Assembly (NCBI RefSeq): GCF_904846065.1 | Contig: NZ_CAJGZV010000001.1 | Span: forward strand, 2,294,001-2,358,000 | Source of the DNA: Psychrobacter immobilis | GTDB lineage: Bacteria; Pseudomonadota; Gammaproteobacteria; Pseudomonadales; Moraxellaceae | DNA: 64,000 nucleotides | Direction of reading: 5' to 3' | Part shown: piece by piece, positions 57,104 through 64,000 of the stretch | Position numbering within the stretch: position 1 is the first letter of the stretch | Layout of the letters: each line of letters starts with the position of its first letter | Notes under the pieces: model-generated | What the model was told of the DNA's origin: nothing | Database searches by the model: none | Seen by the model: the letters and a program-made list of their open reading frames with translations, nothing else | Made by a program: the position numbers and the translations under genes

Positions 57104-58582
57104 ATGCATGCAAAAGAGCTACTTGAGGTTGAACGCCGTGATATAAGAGCGCTCCACTATACGTGGATTGCTTTTTTTCTGACCTTTTATGTCTGGTTCA
57201 ACATGGCGCCACTAGCCACTTCTATGCTAGAGGCCGAAAGCTATTTAACTTCTGAACATATCAAATTATTTCTCATTGCCAACGTTGCTTTGACCATTCC
57301 AGGGCGAGTGGTGGTCGGTATGGCATTGGATCGCTTCGGTCCGCGTCGCGTGTTTTCCATACTGATGGTCGTCATGGCGATACCGACATGGTTCTTCGCG
57401 TTTGGTGATTCCGCGATGCAGCTGTTCGTCGCTCGCCTATTTATGTCTATCGTGGGCGCAGGGTTCGTCGTTGGCATTCACATGACCGCCCTTTGGTTTA
57501 AGCCAAAAGACATTGGCTTTGCCGAAGGATTTTATGCCGGCTGGGGTAATTTTGGTTCAGCTGCCGCAGCGATTACCATTCCCACGGTTGCGCTACAGTT
57601 CTTTGGTGGTGATGACGGTTGGCGCTGGGCAATTGCATTATCTGGCTTACTGATGGCCGCTTACGGGGTGGCCTATTGGTTTTTAATCACCGATGGCCCT
57701 ACACAAGATACCCATAAAAAAGCACGTAAGGCGGGTGCTTTAGAGGTATCAAGTTGGAGAGATTTATTATTATATTGCCTATTTATTATTCCTTTATATG
57801 GCGTATTAGGTGTATTGGTTTATCGTACCAAAAACATGGGATTCCTGAGCGAAACAGGCGCTTGGGGGTTTTATACTCTCATCGCTGTGGTGGTTATTTA
57901 TCAAATTTATAAAGCCATCAGTGTCAACGTACCCATGCTCAAAGCGGGTATCCCTGAGGATGACAAATACCCCTTTACCTCTGTTGCCGCCCTAAATGTC
58001 ACCTACTTTGCTAACTTTGGCGCAGAGCTGGCGGTCGTCTCTATGCTACCGATGTTCTTTGCCGCAACGTGGAAGCTCGACCCTACCGTCGCAGGGTTAG
58101 TCGCATCGACCTTTGCTTTTGTTAACTTATGGGCGCGACCACTTGGCGGCTATATCTCTGACAAGGTTGGCAATCGTCGCTTGGTAATGTTGGTATACAT
58201 GTTCGGTATCGGTATCGGCTTTGGATTGATGGGATTGCTGAATGCAGAGTGGCCATTGTTTATCGCGGTCGTCTTTACGATTCTATGCTCAGTCTTCGTA
58301 CAAGGGGCAGAAGGCGCAACTTTTGGTATTATCCCCTCAATTAAACGGCGCTTAACGGGTCAAATTTCTGGTATGGCGGGGGCTTATGGCAACGTTGGCG
58401 CTGTGTTCTACCTATTTATATTTACCTTGGTCGAACCAAATCAGTTCTTTTTTATCATTGCGATAGGTGCATTTATCGCTTGGGTACTTTGTTTCTTCTG
58501 GTTAAAAGAGCCTGAAGATGCCTTTGGTGACGAATACAAAATGTCCTCGGTCGATCGTCAAATTGCCGCTGAAGAAGGCTAA
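57104..58582 (+). CDS. narK1: Nitrate/nitrite transporter NarK, type 1
   Basis: 492 residues, 12 membrane segments, major facilitator fold. The NarK signature Gly-rich segments are YAGWGNFGSAAAA (about 145-157) and the matching later segment around GMAGAYGNVGAVFYL (about 422-436). The type 1 branch is thought to import nitrate with protons, starting respiration before nitrite builds up. Followed by a terminator; narL and narX converge on it. Confidence 0.9.
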   Translation: MHAKELLEVERRDIRALHYTWIAFFLTFYVWFNMAPLATSMLEAESYLTSEHIKLFLIANVALTIPGRVVVGMALDRFGPRRVFSILMVVMAIPTWFFAFGDSAMQLFVARLFMSIVGAGFVVGIHMTALWFKPKDIGFAEGFYAGWGNFGSAAAAITIPTVALQFFGGDDGWRWAIALSGLLMAAYGVAYWFLITDGPTQDTHKKARKAGALEVSSWRDLLLYCLFIIPLYGVLGVLVYRTKNMGFLSETGAWGFYTLIAVVVIYQIYKAISVNVPMLKAGIPEDDKYPFTSVAALNVTYFANFGAELAVVSMLPMFFAATWKLDPTVAGLVASTFAFVNLWARPLGGYISDKVGNRRLVMLVYMFGIGIGFGLMGLLNAEWPLFIAVVFTILCSVFVQGAEGATFGIIPSIKRRLTGQISGMAGAYGNVGAVFYLFIFTLVEPNQFFFIIAIGAFIAWVLCFFWLKEPEDAFGDEYKMSSVDRQIAAEEG

Positions 58583-58602
58583 TTTGATTAGCTTATAAAA
58601 TA

Positions 58603-58638
58603 AAAAAGCCACCCAGCATTACTGCTCGGTGGCTTTTT
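58603..58638. terminator. Terminator between narK1 and narL
   Basis: AAAAAGCCACC-AGC pairs with GCT-GGTGGCTTTTT, with one mismatch, around a six-base loop; placed between convergent genes. Confidence 0.88.
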
Positions 58639-58699
58639 GACTGATATAGAGAACTATCTAGACATGTCATAGGGGTTATTCAGATGACCCATGATTTTT

Positions 58700-58806
58700 T
58701 TATAAAAAGTAGCTCTTTCGAAAAGTAGCTCTTTCAGAAAGTAGATATTTCAAAAAAAGCCACTCCGATAAATAACCATTTTGACAAACGACTACTTTGA
58801 CAAATG
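58700..58806 (-). repeat. Degenerate 16-17 bp tandem array starting at the narL stop codon
   Basis: On the minus strand the units run from ATTTGTCAAAGTAGTC, containing the stop, through GTTTGTCAAAATGG and diverged copies to TTCTGAAAGAGCTACT and TTTCGAAAGAGCTACT (15 of 16 positions nearly identical). About six units in all. Confidence 0.75.
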
Positions 58807-59451
58807 ATTCACGGTCCATACTGCCGCCTCTACCCGTGTGCGTAGTCCAGTTTTGTTCAAAATATGCTTAACATGCACTTTTACTGTGGATTCTGCGATA
58901 TCCAGTTTGTTGGCGATCATTTTATTACTTAAGCCTTCCGCAATCATTTGAATCACTTGCAACTCTCTAGTGGTGAGATTGCCAGCGATATCTTCAATGC
59001 TTGGTGTACGTAATGTTTGCGCCAAGATTGAGGCCAAATTGGGACTGATAACCAGCTCACCGCGCAACACTTTTCTAATATCGACGATGATTAACTCAGG
59101 CTCCATGTCTTTTAGCAAATAACCATCCACCCCTAATTTCAATGCTTCTTGTACGTCTTCTCCGCTGTCAGAAACTGTAAATAGCAAGGTAGCCACGTCA
59201 ATATTTCTGGCCTTGATTTCTCTTAGGGTCTCGATACCAGTCAACACTGGCATTTTATGATCTAGAATGACTAGATCAACTGGATTGTTTGCCAAAAAAT
59301 CCAACGCTTCTTGTCCGTTATTTGCCTCACCAACGACCGTTACATCACTTTCGAGACTGAGCAGTTCTGCGACACCGCGGCGCAGCATAGGATGGTCATC
59401 GACCAATAGTAGCCGAGCCGGAGAAGCAGACGTATAAACCTTAGTAGTCAT
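58792..59451 (-). CDS. narL: Nitrate/nitrite response regulator NarL
   Basis: 219 residues from the ATG at 59451, which has GAG six to nine bases upstream; a TTG further upstream is open but unlikely. Receiver domain with phosphoacceptor D64 (LVILDHKMP), then a LuxR-type helix-turn-helix LTTRELQVIQMIAEGLSNK (about 154-172). NarL activates nitrate respiration genes and represses alternatives when NarX senses nitrate. Next to narX and narK-narG, so identity is firm. Confidence 0.93.
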   Translation of the reverse strand: MTTKVYTSASPARLLLVDDHPMLRRGVAELLSLESDVTVVGEANNGQEALDFLANNPVDLVILDHKMPVLTGIETLREIKARNIDVATLLFTVSDSGEDVQEALKLGVDGYLLKDMEPELIIVDIRKVLRGELVISPNLASILAQTLRTPSIEDIAGNLTTRELQVIQMIAEGLSNKMIANKLDIAESTVKVHVKHILNKTGLRTRVEAAVWTVNHLSK

Positions 59452-59525
59452 AAAATACTCACAAATTGAAAAATGGTACAAAAAATACAATGCAGTGGTT
59501 AAGAGCGTTTACTAAGCCGATTCAC

Positions 59526-61559
59526 TTAGTTTTGCTCAGCCATATAATCCGTAAAGAAACTGGGTACAAACCTGACGATGACGCTGGTACCTGCGGGTAC
59601 ATTATTAGAGATAATCAAATCACCGCCTAATTTATAGGCACGCTCTTTCATAATCATGAGACCATGATGCTGGGTCTGATTGACAGTCCCTGATATGCCA
59701 ACGCCGTCATCATTAACCATCATCGCTACATAATTACTTTCATCATCATAAACCAAATCGATAGTGACGCTGTTAGCATGGGCATGGCGACTGATATTCG
59801 ACAGCGCCTCCCTTATAATTTGAATGAGATGCACTTGTTCGGTTGCCGTTAGATTCAAGGATAAGATTTGATTGTTGACCTTTATGTCAAACTGCCCTTT
59901 TACAGCAAACTCATCAGCCGCCTCATACAAAGCTTCATCAAAATTGCCGCTATCAATCGTCAAGCGAAAAGTCGTCAATAAGTCTCGCAGCTCATGATAA
60001 GCAGAGTTCAGACCCATTTTTATTTGACTAATATGCTGCCCAACCTTGATTTGACTTTGCTCATCAAATACCACCAGCCCACTGTCTTTATCAGCAGACA
60101 GTTGCAGATGTTTTTCGAGTACGCTGACTTGTATTTTTAGATAAGACAATGACTGTGCTAAAGAGTCATGCAACTCCCTAGCAATGGTCGAGCGCTCTTC
60201 AAGTAGAATAAGCTGATGGTCTTGCTGCCTTTGTCTGCGTAGGGATAAGGCGGTGCTGACGAGATTGGTCAGCACAACGATCAACTCATTATTTTTAGCA
60301 ATTAAATAACTACTATCCACCTCTACTACCTTGATACGTGTTGAATCTTCCTCGCTTTTTTTCTTATCTTCTGCATAAGCTTTATTGGTCATTAAGACAG
60401 ATTTCGGTCTGACCTTTAGCTCACCAAATTCTATATCTTGATGAATAATCGGAAACGTTTTGGTATAAACGTCTTCTTTAATAGAGCAGCTGTCACAAGT
60501 GAGTTTGGTACATAGCTCCTTCATCCTATCATCGTGCAGGGCTATAGAGTTTTTATTGGTGAGAATATTGCTTTGGATACACAGCGTAAAATCTAAATAT
60601 GGGAATATACACCCAAAGCCAGTAATCAATTCATCAAGCCGATGTAAGCTCACAGGACTACTGGTCAATTGCTTTGAGAAATCATAAAACAATGATAAGG
60701 CTTGGTTGGTCTTGACCAAATGCTGAGTCTTTGTCTGTACCTCACTCTCAAGTGAGCGCTGATATTTCTCAATGGTAGTGGTCATACCGTTAAAAGAATT
60801 GCCAAGCGCTTCAAATTCTCTATAACCACTGATAGACACTCTCGTATCATATTTGCCTTCTTTAAACGCCCGATTGGCTTTAATGAGTTGTTGAATAGGC
60901 GTTAGCACTGAGTTCTGTAATCTCCGTACGCCTATCAGCATAATAATCATGCTCAGTATCAGTGATAGTACTTGTAGGTTTTGCTGCCATGTCTGACGCT
61001 GCTCATTTCTATCCTGTAACGCGCCAACAAAACGATTAACATCGTCAATATATTTGGTTGAATCACTATAAAAGCCTTGCTTGTCTTGTGCCAACAATGC
61101 TGGTTTTAAATCACGAAACCATTGTGATTTTATCTGGCTCCATTGCTCACTGATCGCCTTATCTCTGTTGGCACTGGTCAGTTGATACGCTTGTAATTTG
61201 TTGAGACGACTCTCCATGTCTTCAACCAGTATGTCTATTTTTTCAGACTCACTTTTATTGGAGAAATCCAGTCTGTCTTGCTTTTCTACCTGCGGCGCAT
61301 TGTCACTATCTAAGCCATCTTGTTTGATATTTAGGCTTGAGCTAAAGGGATGGTTATCCGCAAAGTCAGTCGCTAACTGAAAGCTAATGCGATACGTTGC
61401 CATGCGTATCGAGCCTGCGGTATTAATCGCCTCAGCATCAGACTTTGCGACCCAAGCGAGCGCACCGCTGCCTATTGCTGACATCAAGAACAAAGTAGCG
61501 ATGATCGTAATAGCAATCCAAGTATGAAGGAACAAAGACTGCCGTCGTAGATTAGACAT
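59526..61559 (-). CDS. narX: Nitrate/nitrite sensor histidine kinase NarX
   Basis: 677 residues from the ATG at 61559 (GGGAG about 11 bases upstream); the frame opens earlier. Membrane segments at about 13-36 and 210-232 flank a periplasmic domain that carries the nitrate-binding P box AINTAGSIRMATYRI (about 44-58). HAMP, then a central module with clustered Cys (C-TKLT-C-DS-C, about 349-358), then HisKA_3 with H464 (ARELHDSLAQSL) and an ATPase domain. The periplasmic domain has an acidic insert of about 40 residues (about 65-105) compared with E. coli NarX. Pairs with narL. Confidence 0.92.
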   Translation of the reverse strand: MSNLRRQSLFLHTWIAITIIATLFLMSAIGSGALAWVAKSDAEAINTAGSIRMATYRISFQLATDFADNHPFSSSLNIKQDGLDSDNAPQVEKQDRLDFSNKSESEKIDILVEDMESRLNKLQAYQLTSANRDKAISEQWSQIKSQWFRDLKPALLAQDKQGFYSDSTKYIDDVNRFVGALQDRNEQRQTWQQNLQVLSLILSMIIMLIGVRRLQNSVLTPIQQLIKANRAFKEGKYDTRVSISGYREFEALGNSFNGMTTTIEKYQRSLESEVQTKTQHLVKTNQALSLFYDFSKQLTSSPVSLHRLDELITGFGCIFPYLDFTLCIQSNILTNKNSIALHDDRMKELCTKLTCDSCSIKEDVYTKTFPIIHQDIEFGELKVRPKSVLMTNKAYAEDKKKSEEDSTRIKVVEVDSSYLIAKNNELIVVLTNLVSTALSLRRQRQQDHQLILLEERSTIARELHDSLAQSLSYLKIQVSVLEKHLQLSADKDSGLVVFDEQSQIKVGQHISQIKMGLNSAYHELRDLLTTFRLTIDSGNFDEALYEAADEFAVKGQFDIKVNNQILSLNLTATEQVHLIQIIREALSNISRHAHANSVTIDLVYDDESNYVAMMVNDDGVGISGTVNQTQHHGLMIMKERAYKLGGDLIISNNVPAGTSVIVRFVPSFFTDYMAEQN

Positions 61560-61960
61560 GATTAATAGCGCTCCCATCAAACACTTTCTGCACAAAAGAG
61601 TTGAGATCTTAAAATTGAACGTCGCAAAAGCAAAAAACATACAGCATAAAAAATACTACAGCGCACTTAGCAGTCCATCGACACGCAAAATTTTAGTGAT
61701 AAACCTGTCCGCAATATACCCCTTTTAGTCATCAGTATACCACTATGTATGAATACTACTCACCGTGATAACACAGTACCGTGAGTTATCATTTTTTGAA
61801 AGAGCAAGTGATTCATAGCGCTCATAAGCCAATACGGCGGCTCTTTGTTATCAACAATAACAAGAGTAAGCGCTACGGTTTATTGTAAGTTTAGACAGCC
61901 ATTTGATGATAAAAAATACTGAATATAACTAGGCATAGCTGATACTAAGTGAGGAATAAC
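61560..61960. other. Divergent spacer between narX and narK2 with two dyads
   Basis: No gene. TTGTTAT-N5-ATAACAA at 61845-61863 is a perfect dyad about 100 bases before narK2. TGATAAC-N12-GTTATCA at 61766-61791 is a second one, followed by six T residues. Neither matches the FNR consensus. Confidence 0.55.
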
Positions 61961-63340
61961 ATGGGCAATAATTACAACTTCAAAGGTGGTAAGCTCATCA
62001 CTGACTGGCGACCTGAAGTAGAAGAATTTTGGGAAGAAGGCGGCAAAAAAGTCGCTCGTAGAAATTTATGGATATCCATTCCATCGTTGCTATTGGCATT
62101 TGCAGTATGGATGGTATGGAGTGCCGTCATCGTCCGTCTGCCAGAGATTGGTTTTGATTTTGATGATGGACAGTTGTTTTGGCTCGCCGCGCTGCCCGGA
62201 CTATCAGGGGCAACGCTGCGAATTTTTTATTCTTTTATGGTGCCTATCTTTGGTGGGCGACGTTGGACAGCGATATCTACCTTATCCCTGTTAATTCCAG
62301 CATTATGGATGGGCTTTGCGGTTCAGAACCCTGATACGCCATTTATGATATTTGCCATCATTGCCCTACTTTGTGGCTTCGGTGGTGGTAACTTTGCCTC
62401 CTCCATGTCCAACATCTCGTTCTTCTTTCCAAAAGCAGAACAGGGCACTGCGCTTGGGCTAAACGCGGGTTTGGGTAACCTTGGCGTGTCGGTCATGCAA
62501 TTCGTTGTACCGATGATTATATTGGTAGCAGCCTTTGGTAGCTTAGGCGGCGACCCACAAGTCTCTGCAAGCGGTCAGCTGTTTTATCTACAAAATGCAG
62601 GCTTTATTTGGGTACCTTTTATTCTGCTATTTTCAGCACTGGCATGGTTTGGCATGAACGATATTGCCACTGCTAAAGCTTCCTTTAAAGACCAATCCGT
62701 TATCTTTAAACGCAAACATAACTGGATCATGTGTATCCTATATATGGCAACCTTTGGCTCGTTCATTGGTTTTTCAGCCGCGTTTCCGATGCTGATTAAA
62801 AACTCATTTCCTGCCATTGATGCGCTTAAGTTTGCCTTCTTGGGTCCTTTAGTTGGTGCGCTATTTCGCCCTTTAGGTGGCTGGATATCTGATAAAACCA
62901 GTGGCGCAAAAGTGACTTTTTGGAACTATATCGTGATGGTATTGGCGGTAGTGGCGGTGATGTATTTCCTCCCTAGCGAGACCCATGAGGGCAGCTTTGT
63001 CGGATACTTCATCTCCTTTATGGTGCTATTTATTACCACAGGTATCGGTAACGGCTCTACCTTTACCATGATTCCCGTTATCTTCAGAACCTTTCATGAA
63101 CGCCTTGAACCTCAAAAAGCAGGTACAGAGGACTTGTTTGTCGAGATACGTAAAGAGTCAGCAGCAGTGGTTGGCTTTACCTCAGCGATAGCAGCCTATG
63201 GCGCATTCTTTGTCCCAAAAATGTTTGGTTCAGGATTGGGTGTTGATGGTACTTTTATCGCTTTAATTGTCTTTTATGTGATCTGTATTGTGTTGACATG
63301 GTGGTATTACAGTCGCCCTAATGCTGAGATTCCTTGCTAA
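61961..63340 (+). CDS. narK: Nitrate/nitrite antiporter NarK, type 2
   Basis: 459 residues from the ATG at 61961 (GAGGA seven bases upstream). It is close in pattern to E. coli NarK: RRNLWISIPSLLLAFAVWM, the Arg in GATLRIFYSFMVPIFGGRRW (about 85-104), and the nitrate signatures GGGNFASSMSNISFF (about 141-155) and GIGNGSTFTMIP (about 366-377). It probably exchanges nitrate for nitrite across the inner membrane. A terminator separates it from narG. Confidence 0.94.
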   Translation: MGNNYNFKGGKLITDWRPEVEEFWEEGGKKVARRNLWISIPSLLLAFAVWMVWSAVIVRLPEIGFDFDDGQLFWLAALPGLSGATLRIFYSFMVPIFGGRRWTAISTLSLLIPALWMGFAVQNPDTPFMIFAIIALLCGFGGGNFASSMSNISFFFPKAEQGTALGLNAGLGNLGVSVMQFVVPMIILVAAFGSLGGDPQVSASGQLFYLQNAGFIWVPFILLFSALAWFGMNDIATAKASFKDQSVIFKRKHNWIMCILYMATFGSFIGFSAAFPMLIKNSFPAIDALKFAFLGPLVGALFRPLGGWISDKTSGAKVTFWNYIVMVLAVVAVMYFLPSETHEGSFVGYFISFMVLFITTGIGNGSTFTMIPVIFRTFHERLEPQKAGTEDLFVEIRKESAAVVGFTSAIAAYGAFFVPKMFGSGLGVDGTFIALIVFYVICIVLTWWYYSRPNAEIPC

Positions 63341-63402
63341 AGCAGCCTTGTATAAATCATTCTTTGGAAACAGATTTTCAAATTAAAAACATCGCTCTTT
63401 AT

Positions 63403-63437
63403 AGTGCTACTTGCCAGCGTAAGTAGCACTTTTTTTA
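63403..63437 (+). terminator. Terminator after narK
   Basis: AGTGCTACTT and AAGTAGCACT flank eight bases and are followed by a T tract. narG must therefore have its own promoter. Confidence 0.9.
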
Positions 63438-63688
63438 TTTTCACCAATCCATATTCTGCTTGTAAATAAGCCCGACTTATAAATACTTAACGATTTTTTA
63501 AGCAAATCTTATCATTTACCGCTACTACTAAGGTGGTAGTGCTCTGCTCATGTTAGCGGATAGCAAGAGGGCGATGGCTTACTTAAAATAATACCATCGA
63601 AAAACATTTACAGCTTGGGCAAAGGGTTGTTTTTACCACGCCATTCAGCTTTAGATACCCCATAGGCAATAATACAGAGGATAGCGAA
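63438..63688. promoter_or_regulatory. Promoter region of narG
   Basis: About 250 bases between the narK terminator and narG. GAGG precedes the narG ATG by eight bases. No convincing FNR or NarL site was picked out by eye. Confidence 0.4.
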
Positions 63689-64000
63689 ATGAGCCATTTA
63701 CTCGACCAATTCCGTTTTTTTAAACGTAAAAAGGGCGAATTCTCCGATGGGCATGGTGAGACGCGCGATGAGTCTCGTGACTGGGAAAATGTGTATCGTA
63801 GCCGTTGGCAGTATGACAAAGTCGTGCGCTCAACGCATGGGGTCAACTGTACCGGCTCTTGCTCATGGAAAATCTACGTAAAAAACGGCTTGGTCACGTG
63901 GGAGACGCAGCAAACTGACTATCCTGAAACCCGTCCAGATTTACCAAACCACGAACCGCGTGGCTGTCCTCGTGGCGCAAGTTATAGCTGGTACATGTAT
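63689..64000 (+). CDS. narG: Respiratory nitrate reductase alpha subunit NarG, N-terminal part (cut by window edge)
   Basis: 104 codons are visible. The N-terminus carries the iron-sulfur (FS0) ligands in [11 protein letters not shown] (about 49-59, His plus two Cys) and the next Cys in [10 protein letters not shown] (about 93-102). The lead sequence [14 protein letters not shown] is typical. NarG is the molybdopterin subunit reducing nitrate at the cytoplasmic side of the membrane; narHJI should follow outside the window. Confidence 0.96.
   Translation, partial: MSHLLDQFRFFKRKKGEFSDGHGETRDESRDWENVYRSRWQYDKVVRSTHGVNCTGSCSWKIYVKNGLVTWETQQTDYPETRPDLPNHEPRGCPRGASYSWYMY

Overview
The window looks like a chromosomal segment of a gammaproteobacterium of the family Moraxellaceae, most probably Psychrobacter. 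That assignment is an inference from the moderately AT-rich sequence, protein style, gene content and gene order; no rRNA gene is present to confirm it. Genes are dense on both strands. One tRNA gene (Val, anticodon GAC) is present. There is no CRISPR array, prophage or intact insertion sequence.

Layout. 1-5400: cytochrome c maturation genes ccmF-ccmG-ccmH-ccmI (minus strand, ccmI cut by the left edge) and a DUF445 membrane protein with a near-perfect Fur box in front of it. 5.8-17.4 kb: housekeeping genes mrdA (PBP2), rsmD, rplM-rpsI, an LpxL-type acyltransferase, trpS-scpA-scpB, lolA, rplU-rpmA and ispB. 18-24.5 kb: a three-gene RND efflux operon whose outer membrane channel has an unusual C-terminal extension. 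24.7-27.2 kb: hemB, a glutathionyl-hydroquinone reductase and tRNA-Val. 27.2-28.6 kb: decayed DNA with a divergent DUF2938/MerR pair, each broken by a TGA. 28.6-32.5 kb: zinc acquisition (Zur box, ZnuD-like receptor, AztD-like lipoprotein). 32.8-38.7 kb: a redox/electrophile-stress group (nitroreductase-like protein, two pirins, GNAT, YoaK/DUF1275, FMN reductase, DoxX, LysR). 39-43 kb: RluF-like pseudouridine synthase and several unknown secreted proteins. 42.8-47.2 kb: copper handling (DUF2946 protein, OprC/NosA-type receptor, SafE-like membrane protein ending in 17 copies of MNHEQ). 47.3-50.6 kb: a sensor kinase with a double-receiver response regulator. 51-56.3 kb: a small lipoprotein, oleate hydratase, LysR and an old-yellow-enzyme flavin oxidoreductase. 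56.4-64 kb: nitrate respiration (YeaR-like cupin, two NarK transporters, NarL, NarX and the start of narG, which runs off the right edge).

How the parts fit. Three metal systems are visible: Fur-type sites, a Zur-controlled zinc receptor with a periplasmic chaperone, and a copper uptake group whose receptor keeps the CxxxM and HxM copper ligands of OprC. Cytochrome c maturation, hemB and the nar genes together suit anaerobic or microaerobic nitrate respiration. The LysR/DoxX intergenic region and the YhhW pirin/GNAT intergenic region share an ungapped regulatory sequence, so these two divergent pairs probably form one LysR regulon.

Most unusual structure. Several spacers hold degenerate tandem arrays with a 13-18 bp period. 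Four of these (scpB, yhhW-like, oleate hydratase, narL) begin at or include the stop codon of the preceding gene. Two short inverted-repeat elements share TAGGG ends; one lies inside the copper group and the other supplies the stop codon of a LysR gene.
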